This document shows, one piece after another, positions 57,470-64,000 of a stretch of DNA of 64,000 nt. Each line of letters starts with the position of its first letter. Position 1 is the stretch's first letter. The position numbers were made by a program, and so were the translations under genes. The notes under the pieces were generated by a model. It was not told the DNA's origin. It saw only the letters and a list, made by a program, of their open reading frames with translations, and ran no database searches. The DNA lies in contig JAEZGN010000010.1 in NCBI GenBank assembly GCA_023437305.1, positions 97,834-161,833 of the forward strand, written 5' to 3'. Origin of the DNA: Bacteroidota bacterium. Lineage in GTDB: Bacteria; Bacteroidota; Bacteroidia; Bacteroidales; Dysgonomonadaceae.

Positions 57470-57527
57470 TTAACCAAGACTTAATGTGTTTTTTAATGAG
57501 TTTATTAATAGCCAAAAAATAAATTTG
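57470..57527 (+). promoter_or_regulatory. TTAAT-array promoter of the GH3-PA14 gene
   Basis: Units start at 57470 TTAACC, 57481 TTAATG, 57493 TTAATG and 57505 TTAATA, with steps 11, 12 and 12. Exactly 9 bases later is TAAATTTG (57520-57527), a perfect TAnnTTTG. Transcription would start near 57534, about 30 bases before ATG 57563. Confidence 0.75.
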
Positions 57528-57562
57528 GATAAAAATCTTGCAATAATCTTAATAGTTTGGCC

Positions 57563-60235
57563 ATGAAAAAAAGGAATCTTATATGTACAGCATTTTTGTC
57601 ATTTTTATTATTCAACTCAGGATGTTCCACCACTCCGGTTTATAAAAATGCAAATGCTTCAATAGAAGACAGGATAAATGACTTACTATCACGAATGACA
57701 TTAGAGGAAAAAGCAGCTCAACTAGATATGCTCTCAGCGAATGACATTCTCGATGGACCCGATAAGCTGAAAGAAAAAGAGACTGTACATTTCATCGACT
57801 CGATGTGTATCGGATCTATTCACGATTTTTATCCTAAAACAGCGGTAATAGCAAATGCTGTACAAAAACGAGCTATTGAGAATTCACGCTTAGGTATTCC
57901 CATTATCTTTATTGAAGAGGCCTTGCATGGTTATCAAGGAGCAGGAGCAACAACCTTTCCTATTCCAATTGGAAACTCCTGCACCTGGGATACAACTCTT
58001 ATATACAATATAGGTAAAACGATTGCCACCGAAGCCCGGGCTCACGGCATTCACTTTATTCTGGGACCAAATCTTGATCTGGCTCGTGATATCCGTTGGG
58101 GACGTACTGAAGAGACATTCGGTGAAGACCCTTTTTTGTCGTCACGCTATGCAGTAAATTTAATAAAAGGAATGCAAGGTAATAGCCTCAAAGATAATGA
58201 TGCAGTAGTTGCCGAGCCAAAACATTTTGCAATACATGGTATACCCGAAGGCGGAGTAAATACTGCGCCGGTATCGATCGGGGAAAGAGAGGCTCGCTCA
58301 ACGCATCTGTACGTATTTGAAAAAGCCGTCACCGAAGCAAAAGCTAAAGGAATCATGGCTGCTTATCACGAAAGAGACGGAATTCCTGCTATTTCTGATC
58401 CATGGTTGCTAAAAACCATATTAAGAGACGAATGGGGGTTCGATGGCTTTGTGGTATCCGATTTGGGAGCCATTGCAAAGCAATACAAAGACCATCATAC
58501 TGTGGCTAATGGAGAAGAGGCTATTATAGCTGCATTATCTGCCGGACTGGATATGCAGTTTTACGACTATCCGCATGATATATTTCAAAGGACAGTCGTA
58601 AAAGCTGTCAACGAAGGTAAGTTGTCTGAAAAAGACCTAGATAGGGCCGTTGCCGGAATTTTACGTGTAAAATTTGAACTTGGCCTATTCGACAATCCAT
58701 ATACAGACGAAACATTGATTGCTAAAGTTTTCAGAAACGAAGAGCATCAAAAACTAGCATTGGAAGCAGCCCAAAAATCAATCGTATTGCTTGAAAACAA
58801 AAATGGTATCCTACCGTTGAAAAAAGATATCAAATCCATTGCCCTTGTTGGCAATCTTGCAAATGTATCCTCTCTAGGGGGCTATTCTCCTGCAGGAGCA
58901 AAAGGTGTAACAGTTTATCAGGCATTGAAAAAACGTTTCGGAGAAAATGTAAAAATCAATTTTGTAAATAGCGACATATCGGAACGTTTTACAAACATTC
59001 CACCAACAGTGTTAACTCCAAACTCAAATAAAGAAAAGAATGGGCTGGATATTGCATTCTTCAACAATATCAACTTTGAAGGCAATCCAGTTTATACAGA
59101 TATAAATGATAACCTATCGGTTTATTGGCACAATCTGAGCCCTGCACCGGGTGTCAATTCAGATAATTTTTCAGTTCGTTGGAACGGTTATATCACCGCC
59201 CCGGTAACAGGAGAATATGAGTTTCAACTAAATGCGGATGATTATGCCCGTGTGTATATAAATAACGAATTGTTTATTGATTGCTGGGGTGGTGAAAAAG
59301 TAAAGCAGACTCTCAGCAAGAAAATTAATCTTGTAGCAGGCAAACAAGTTCCAATTCGCATTGAATATGCAGAGATAGAAGATATTGCTTTTATAAATCT
59401 GAGATGGAGAATGACACAGCTTTCATCATCATCCTTATTCAGAGATGTAGCTCATACCTCTGCTATATCCGACGCTACTATTGTCGTTATCGGTGAAACA
59501 GATAGTGAAGTAGGAGAAAGCCGTGACCGACAAAATCTATATCCGCATCAAACAGATCTCGATATCATTAAAACAGCAAAACAGGCAAATAAACCTGTAA
59601 TAACTGTAATGCTAACCGGCCGTCCTTTGGTTCTTACCGAAATAGCTGAGAATTCAAACGCTCTATTACAAGCCTGGTATCCGGGCGAAGCAGGAGGAGA
59701 TGCTATAGCTGATGTAATTTGGGGAGACTATAATCCTTCGGGCAAATTAAGTATCAGCTTCCCTAAAGAACAAGGCACCTTACCTATCTATTATTCTAAG
59801 AAACCTTCTGCAAATCGCAGATATATCGACGGGAATGGAGAGCCTCTATATGAATTCGGATATGGTCTAAGCTATACAAACTTTATCTATTCCACATTGA
59901 AGACATATCCTGAGAATCCGAAGATAACAGATAACATAACCGTAAGTTTCAATTTGCGCAATGTTGGAAAACTTGATGGAACTGAAGTAGCCCAGCTATA
60001 CATCAACGATAAGGTAAGTAGTGTAACTACTCCCGTAAAATTGCTCAAGGGATTTGCCAATGTTTTCTTGAAAGCAGGAGAAAGTAAAGAAGTCACAATA
60101 ACTCTTACACCTGAACATTTATCATTGATCAATGCAGCAATGAAACGAGTGGTAGAACCGGGTGAGTTTGAAATAATGGTAGGTAGTTCTTCTAAGAATA
60201 TACATCTGACTCAGACAATAAATGTAGAAAAATAA
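57563..60235 (+). CDS. GH3 glycosidase with inserted PA14 domain, lipoprotein
   Basis: An 890-residue lipoprotein (MKKRNLICTAFLSFLLFNSGC). It has a GH3 N-domain (DRINDLLSRMTLEEKAAQLD ...; nucleophile in GFVVSDLGAI, Asp about 300) and a GH3 C-domain interrupted by a PA14 sugar-binding module (about 500-625, YITAPVTGEYEFQLNADDYA). An Fn3-like end closes it. I use ATG 57563; the frame also allows a TTG six bases earlier, but ATG gives the normal leader. The likely product is a beta-glucosidase or related exo-enzyme. It is headed by the TTAAT array at 57470-57527 and followed by a palindromic repeat. Confidence 0.92.
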   Translation: MKKRNLICTAFLSFLLFNSGCSTTPVYKNANASIEDRINDLLSRMTLEEKAAQLDMLSANDILDGPDKLKEKETVHFIDSMCIGSIHDFYPKTAVIANAVQKRAIENSRLGIPIIFIEEALHGYQGAGATTFPIPIGNSCTWDTTLIYNIGKTIATEARAHGIHFILGPNLDLARDIRWGRTEETFGEDPFLSSRYAVNLIKGMQGNSLKDNDAVVAEPKHFAIHGIPEGGVNTAPVSIGEREARSTHLYVFEKAVTEAKAKGIMAAYHERDGIPAISDPWLLKTILRDEWGFDGFVVSDLGAIAKQYKDHHTVANGEEAIIAALSAGLDMQFYDYPHDIFQRTVVKAVNEGKLSEKDLDRAVAGILRVKFELGLFDNPYTDETLIAKVFRNEEHQKLALEAAQKSIVLLENKNGILPLKKDIKSIALVGNLANVSSLGGYSPAGAKGVTVYQALKKRFGENVKINFVNSDISERFTNIPPTVLTPNSNKEKNGLDIAFFNNINFEGNPVYTDINDNLSVYWHNLSPAPGVNSDNFSVRWNGYITAPVTGEYEFQLNADDYARVYINNELFIDCWGGEKVKQTLSKKINLVAGKQVPIRIEYAEIEDIAFINLRWRMTQLSSSSLFRDVAHTSAISDATIVVIGETDSEVGESRDRQNLYPHQTDLDIIKTAKQANKPVITVMLTGRPLVLTEIAENSNALLQAWYPGEAGGDAIADVIWGDYNPSGKLSISFPKEQGTLPIYYSKKPSANRRYIDGNGEPLYEFGYGLSYTNFIYSTLKTYPENPKITDNITVSFNLRNVGKLDGTEVAQLYINDKVSSVTTPVKLLKGFANVFLKAGESKEVTITLTPEHLSLINAAMKRVVEPGEFEIMVGSSSKNIHLTQTINVEK

Positions 60236-60243
60236 AACAGACC

Positions 60244-60314
60244 TTGTCATTCTGAACACAGTGAAGAATCTCGTGCCTTTAGTAAAGATATCCTTTGCTA
60301 CACTAAGAATGACA
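60244..60314. repeat. Palindromic repeat, copy 3
   Basis: TTGTCATTCTGAACACAGTG followed by AAGAATCTC forms a hairpin with CACTAAGAATGACA at the far end. TGTCATTCT (60246-60254) pairs with AGAATGACA (60306-60314). It belongs to the same family as 28354-28418 and 51770-51837. Confidence 0.7.
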
Positions 60315-60334
60315 GAGAAGAAATCAAAGACAAC

Positions 60335-61732
60335 ATGAAATATATATTACACTTCCTTCTTTGCTTCTCTCTGATAACAGCTAATGCGCAAACAAAAGTC
60401 GTCTGCGTGGGAGCCAGCATCACAGAAGGTGCATTAACAACAAATCCGAAAAAGGATTCGTACCCTGCGCAACTCGCCCATCTTTTAGGTCATAATTATG
60501 AAATTATTAATTGTGGAGTGAGCAGTTGTACTATGCTTCGCAAAGGAGACCACCCTTATTGGGATACCGAGGTTTATAAAAAAGCTTTAAATAGCAATCC
60601 CGATATAGTGTTTATCGATTTGGGAGGAAACGATGCCAAGGCTGTTAATCGAGTTTATATGAGTGAATTTGCGAAGGATTGCAGCGATATGGTAAAGTCC
60701 TTCAAAAGTCTGCCTTCAAATCCACGAATTATTCTGATGCTGCCATTCGTGTCTTTTGAAACAGACTCCAATCAGATATGGGATCCTGTAATAGCAAACG
60801 ATATTATTCCAATTATCCAACAAGTAGCATACAATGAAGGTGTAGAAGTTCTGGATATGCACTCCCTGCTCATAAACAGACCCGATTTATTTCCTGACAA
60901 AATACACCCCAATAATGAAGGCTCGGGGATTATAGCCAAAAGACTATATGACCAGATAACATTGCAAATCGATAAGTCTTTTGATATCCTGAAAAAATTA
61001 AAAGCGGCATATACCACAAGTGATTTTAAAGGATACACATGTATAGACTTCCAGTTGAGAGGTCATGAATGCAAGGTTGTTAAACCTAAATTCACAGCTG
61101 CGGGAAAACCTTGGATATGGCGCGCCCGCTTCTGGGCACACGAACCTCAAACCGATATAGCTCTACTTGAAAGAGGTTACCATCTGGTATATTGTGATGT
61201 AGCCGAACTGATGGGAAATAAGGAGGCACTTTCTATATGGGCTGACTTCTACAAACGACTAACAAAAGCAGGACTTTCGAAGAAAAGCACAATGGAAGGC
61301 ATGAGCCGCGGTGCAATGTATTCGTTCTGCTGGGCTGCAGCCAATCCTGATAAAATCAATTGTGTATATGTAGATAATCCTCTGCTCGATTGTCGCTATC
61401 TGGCTCTCAGGGATGGAGATCTCAGACAAATGATAAAAGACTTTATGGATGCGTACCAATTGAAAACAATGGACGATATACACAACTTTAAAGGAAGTCC
61501 AACAGATAAAGTGGAAGAAATAGTGAAAGGCAAATATCCTATTCTTATACTTTGTGCCGATCAGGATGAAGCTGTACCTCCAATTCAAACCATAGAATTT
61601 GAAAGAAAGATAAAAGAAGCTGGCGGAGATATTACTGTAATAGTGAAGCATGGGTTTAAACATCACCCGCATAGTTTACCAAATCCGGCTCCTATTGTAG
61701 ATTTTATTTTGAAAGCAAATAAGAAAAATTGA
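60335..61732 (+). CDS. Two-domain esterase: SGNH hydrolase fused to alpha/beta hydrolase
   Basis: A 465-residue secreted protein (signal peptide to about 19). Residues ~20-220 are an SGNH/GDSL hydrolase: block I GASITEG (Ser 28), NCGVSSCTM, DLGGNDAK and block V DKIHPNNEG with the Asp-His pair. Residues ~230-465 form a separate alpha/beta hydrolase with nucleophile elbow GMSRGAMYSF (Ser about 324), acid in CADQDEAVPP and His in KHHPHSLPNP. Both active sites look complete. Deacetylation of a decorated glycan is a fair guess from context. It follows the palindromic repeat by 20 bases and precedes a GH43 gene. Confidence 0.85.
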   Translation: MKYILHFLLCFSLITANAQTKVVCVGASITEGALTTNPKKDSYPAQLAHLLGHNYEIINCGVSSCTMLRKGDHPYWDTEVYKKALNSNPDIVFIDLGGNDAKAVNRVYMSEFAKDCSDMVKSFKSLPSNPRIILMLPFVSFETDSNQIWDPVIANDIIPIIQQVAYNEGVEVLDMHSLLINRPDLFPDKIHPNNEGSGIIAKRLYDQITLQIDKSFDILKKLKAAYTTSDFKGYTCIDFQLRGHECKVVKPKFTAAGKPWIWRARFWAHEPQTDIALLERGYHLVYCDVAELMGNKEALSIWADFYKRLTKAGLSKKSTMEGMSRGAMYSFCWAAANPDKINCVYVDNPLLDCRYLALRDGDLRQMIKDFMDAYQLKTMDDIHNFKGSPTDKVEEIVKGKYPILILCADQDEAVPPIQTIEFERKIKEAGGDITVIVKHGFKHHPHSLPNPAPIVDFILKANKKN

Positions 61733-61792
61733 ATGACATGTAAAAAGCAGAAAAGTAATAGCAGTAGAAAGTACAACGTACAACAACAAAAA

Positions 61793-61800
61793 TATTTTTG
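61793..61800 (+). promoter_or_regulatory. -7 box before the second GH43
   Basis: TATTTTTG matches TAnnTTTG, 29 bases before the GH43 start. No TTAAT unit lies 9 bases upstream (the hexamer there is GTACAA), so this gene seems outside the array-controlled set. Confidence 0.45.
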
Positions 61801-61829
61801 ACTAATAAAACATTATAACATATAAAAAA

Positions 61830-62804
61830 ATGATAAAGAACTCAATGAAAATTAGAACAGTTTATTCGTATCTTCCATTATTCCTACTTATGCTGTTGTC
61901 TTGTAATAGCTATAGTCAGAAAAATCCATTTATAAAACACATGTATACAGCCGATCCTTCGGCTCGTGTATGGGCTGATGGACGCCTATATGTATATTCA
62001 TCGCATGACATTGCTCCGCCTCAAGGTTGCGACTTAATGGATCAATACCATGTATTTTCTACCGATGATATGATCAATTGGGTAGACCATGGAGAAATAC
62101 TCCGCTCCAGCCAAGTTGCTTGGGGCAGACCCGAAGGAGGTTTTATGTGGGCTCCCGATTGTGTTTATAAAGATGGAACATATTATTTCTATTTTCCGCA
62201 TCCAAGCGAATCGGATTGGAACAAAAGTTGGAAAATTGGAGTGGCAACAAGCAAATATCCAGCAAAAGACTTTGTAGTACAAGGATACGTGAAAGGAATG
62301 GAAGCTCACATCGATCCTAATGTATTCATCGATGATGATGGACAAGCATACATATATCAAGGTGGCGGAGGTATTTGCCTTGGAGGTAAACTCAAAGATA
62401 ATATGATGGAAGTCGATGGTAGCCTTCAGAAGATGGAAGGTCTTTATGATTTTCACGAAGCGGCATGGGTACACAAACGGAATGGTATTTATTATCTATC
62501 TTATTCAGACAACCACGATAACAATTGGAATGACGGAGTAAAAGGAGATAACCGCATGCGTTATGCAACCAGCAATAGCCCACTAGGACCTTGGAAGTCT
62601 CAGGGCATTTATATGGAACCAACAAACAGCTATACCAATCATGGATCGATAGTGGAATATAAAGGTCAATGGTATTCTTTTTACCATGATAGTTCCTTAT
62701 CAGAAAAAAATGGAGAGTTTAATGACTGGCTACGATCGGTATGTGTAGATAAACTTTATTACAATACTGATGGTACAATACAAATGGTAAAGCAAACAAA
62801 GTAA
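61830..62804 (+). CDS. GH43 glycosidase lipoprotein, compact form
   Basis: A 324-residue lipoprotein (leader ending LLMLLSCNSYSQ; an ATG at 61845 is an alternative start). It is a single GH43 propeller with Asp 42 in YTADPSARVW, Asp about 161 in HIDPNVFIDDDG and Glu 210 in FHEAAWVHKR. Sequence runs closely parallel to the catalytic part of the CBM6-GH43 at 47717, so the two are likely paralogues with different targeting. It probably removes arabinose or xylose. The stop codon is followed at once by a remnant of a GH31 gene, a sign of past rearrangement. Confidence 0.9.
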   Translation: MIKNSMKIRTVYSYLPLFLLMLLSCNSYSQKNPFIKHMYTADPSARVWADGRLYVYSSHDIAPPQGCDLMDQYHVFSTDDMINWVDHGEILRSSQVAWGRPEGGFMWAPDCVYKDGTYYFYFPHPSESDWNKSWKIGVATSKYPAKDFVVQGYVKGMEAHIDPNVFIDDDGQAYIYQGGGGICLGGKLKDNMMEVDGSLQKMEGLYDFHEAAWVHKRNGIYYLSYSDNHDNNWNDGVKGDNRMRYATSNSPLGPWKSQGIYMEPTNSYTNHGSIVEYKGQWYSFYHDSSLSEKNGEFNDWLRSVCVDKLYYNTDGTIQMVKQTK

Positions 62805-62805
62805 T

Positions 62806-62904
62806 TCATACGAAGTATAAACATTTCTGTTGGATAAACAAGAGACCATTTACGGGTTGGGATAGCATCCACAAGGACACCTGAAGCTGAATCCTGAAGG
62901 TCGT
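62806..62904 (+). pseudogene. Remnant of a GH31 gene
   Basis: The bases from 62811 align with the intact GH31 gene near 55490-55563: about 62 of 70 aligned bases match after a 3-base gap. Translation reads SYEV-stop-TFLLDKQETIYGLG-stop-HPQGHL, where two Gln codons have become TAA and TAG. It then jumps to LNPEGR, which in the intact gene lies about 200 residues further on (FNPEGRQ). So the piece has nonsense changes and a large internal deletion. Confidence 0.8.
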
Positions 62905-63042
62905 CTAATAATATATTCTCTAGTAGTATTAGTAGTTGGTAATTGAATGCCATAGAGTCTGATTACAAAACAATTAGGATTTTACATTAAACAGTTTTTG
63001 TCTTTCGATTGTTTTATTATAGAAACACTAAAATTATTAACT

Positions 63043-64000
63043 ATGAACTCAAAACAATCGTTAATTTTACTGGCTATAATTGTTCTGCAATTACAAGCGT
63101 CAATAAATGCTTGTACAGGCATTACATTAAAAAGTAGTGATGGTACAGTCGTTCCCGCACGTACTGTTGAATGGGCAGAAAGTGTTATGAATTCAATGTA
63201 TGTGGTTGTCCCCCGTCATCAAGAGCTTCAGTCGCTTACACCTTCCGGAATGGATGGAATGAAATTTACTAGCAAATACGGATTTATAGGCTTGTCGGTA
63301 GAGCAAAAGGAGTTTATGGTGGAAGGAGTCAATGAAAAAGGTCTTTCTGCCGGACTATTCTATTTCCCTAATTATGGGAAATACCCTTCTTATGATCCAT
63401 CCCAAAAAGAGAGGAGCTTAGCGGATTTCCAATTAGTATCTTATGTATTAGGTGAATGTGAAACCGTAGATGAAGTTAAAGAAAAACTGAAAAATATACG
63501 TGTTACTAATATTGATCCGCGTTCTTCTACTGTTCATTGGCGATTCACTGAACCTTCGGGTCGTCAGATCGTACTTGAGATAGTAGATGAAATCATGCAT
63601 TTCTATGATAACCCTTTGGGAGTATTAACCAATTCTCCCGGCTTGGAATGGCATTGGACAAACTTGAATAATTATATAAATTTACAACCCGGCACACCTC
63701 CCGAACATAATTTTGGACCTTTACAAATGAAGGCTTTTGGACACGGGGCTGGTTTGCTAGGACTTCCGGGAGATTTTACTCCTCCATCTCGATTCGTTCG
63801 CGCTACTTTTTTCCAACTGACAACACCGCAGCAATCGTCTGCACAAGAAAGTGTTTTTCAGGCATTTCATATACTGAATAATTTTGACATTCCAACAGGA
63901 ACTGAACAGGATTGGGGGAAAGCATCAGCTGATGTACCAAGTGCTACTCAGTTTACAGTAGCCACAGACACACGAAATTGTATCATTTATTATCGAACTA
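63043..64000 (+). CDS. Choloylglycine hydrolase family (Ntn) enzyme, truncated by window end
   Basis: The first 319 residues of a linear-amide C-N hydrolase (bile salt hydrolase/penicillin V acylase family). It begins with a signal peptide ending INA and then Cys 24 (NACTGITLKSSDGTVVPART). This Cys becomes the N-terminal nucleophile after processing. ARTVEW, KYGFIGLSV, GVNEKGLSAGLFYFP, VLTNSPGLEWH and RFVRATFF are family signatures. The 3' end lies beyond the window. Whether it acts on bile salts, penicillin V or acyl-homoserine lactones cannot be judged by sequence alone. It is not part of the TTAAT-array set. Confidence 0.92.
   Translation, partial: MNSKQSLILLAIIVLQLQASINACTGITLKSSDGTVVPARTVEWAESVMNSMYVVVPRHQELQSLTPSGMDGMKFTSKYGFIGLSVEQKEFMVEGVNEKGLSAGLFYFPNYGKYPSYDPSQKERSLADFQLVSYVLGECETVDEVKEKLKNIRVTNIDPRSSTVHWRFTEPSGRQIVLEIVDEIMHFYDNPLGVLTNSPGLEWHWTNLNNYINLQPGTPPEHNFGPLQMKAFGHGAGLLGLPGDFTPPSRFVRATFFQLTTPQQSSAQESVFQAFHILNNFDIPTGTEQDWGKASADVPSATQFTVATDTRNCIIYYRT

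Noticed and set aside
1..64000. CRISPR array, tRNA genes, IS elements or prophage
   Set aside because: No regularly spaced 25-40 base repeats, no cloverleaf sequences, transposase or phage genes were seen. The holin-like gene at 7241 is of the chromosomal envelope type.

Overview
The window is AT-rich chromosome from a Bacteroidota bacterium, most like Dysgonomonas or another Bacteroidales relative (the genus is an inference). Supporting signs are a SusC/SusD pair, gliding lipoprotein GldH, a serine palmitoyltransferase for sphingolipids, a secreted protein with a type B T9SS sorting domain, and vegetative promoters with the TAnnTTTG -7 box in place of sigma70 boxes.

Left half (1-28.3 kb), mostly housekeeping. 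The 3' part of rnpB is followed by an unknown secreted protein, a NatAB-type ABC exporter, a GLPGLI/PNGase F-like protein and miaB. Next come an envelope trio (YtxH, holin-like, hypothetical), a DUF362/DUF6599 pair and pabB-pabC. A THUMP RNA methyltransferase and a family 10-like glycosidase lie leftward, metallophosphoesterase-rnhB lie rightward, and holB-ricT-gldH lie leftward. The leftward block M23(degenerate)-dxr-rseP-metF is followed by spt, a T9SS cargo and an esterase.

Right half (28.4-64 kb), a large polysaccharide utilisation locus. In order it holds a GH95 and a membrane-anchored regulator (both leftward), then rightward GH3 with a discoidin domain, a small secreted protein, a surface lipoprotein, SusC, SusD, a DUF3823 lipoprotein, GH99-like, CBM6-GH43, GH92, GH43 with discoidin, a GH28-like beta-helix, GH31, GH3 with PA14, a two-domain esterase, a second GH43, a GH31 remnant and a truncated choloylglycine-hydrolase-family gene. 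SusC/SusD bind and import glycans. The GH43, GH31, GH95, GH3 and GH92 enzymes would trim arabinose, xylose, fucose or galactose, glucose and mannose from branched oligosaccharides.

Main discovery. No hybrid two-component system, SusR or ECF sigma/anti-sigma pair is visible. Instead the locus has a transmembrane protein with a LamG-like and Kelch-like outer part, one membrane segment and a cytoplasmic winged-helix plus BTAD-like region, resembling a membrane-tethered SARP. Six promoters in the locus (GH95, GH3, surface lipoprotein, GH92, GH28-like, GH3-PA14) share an array of TTAATA-like repeats stepped mostly 11-12 bp. In each the last repeat lies exactly 9 bp before a -7-like box. Five housekeeping promoters in the same window lack this. 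The layout resembles SARP-activated promoters of Streptomyces. I propose a sensor-regulator and its regulon; the link is inference.

A second notable element is a 126-bp segment before the GH99-like gene, bounded by 18-bp inverted repeats (17 of 18 matching). It carries a -7 box pointing away from the gene, which suggests an invertible promoter.
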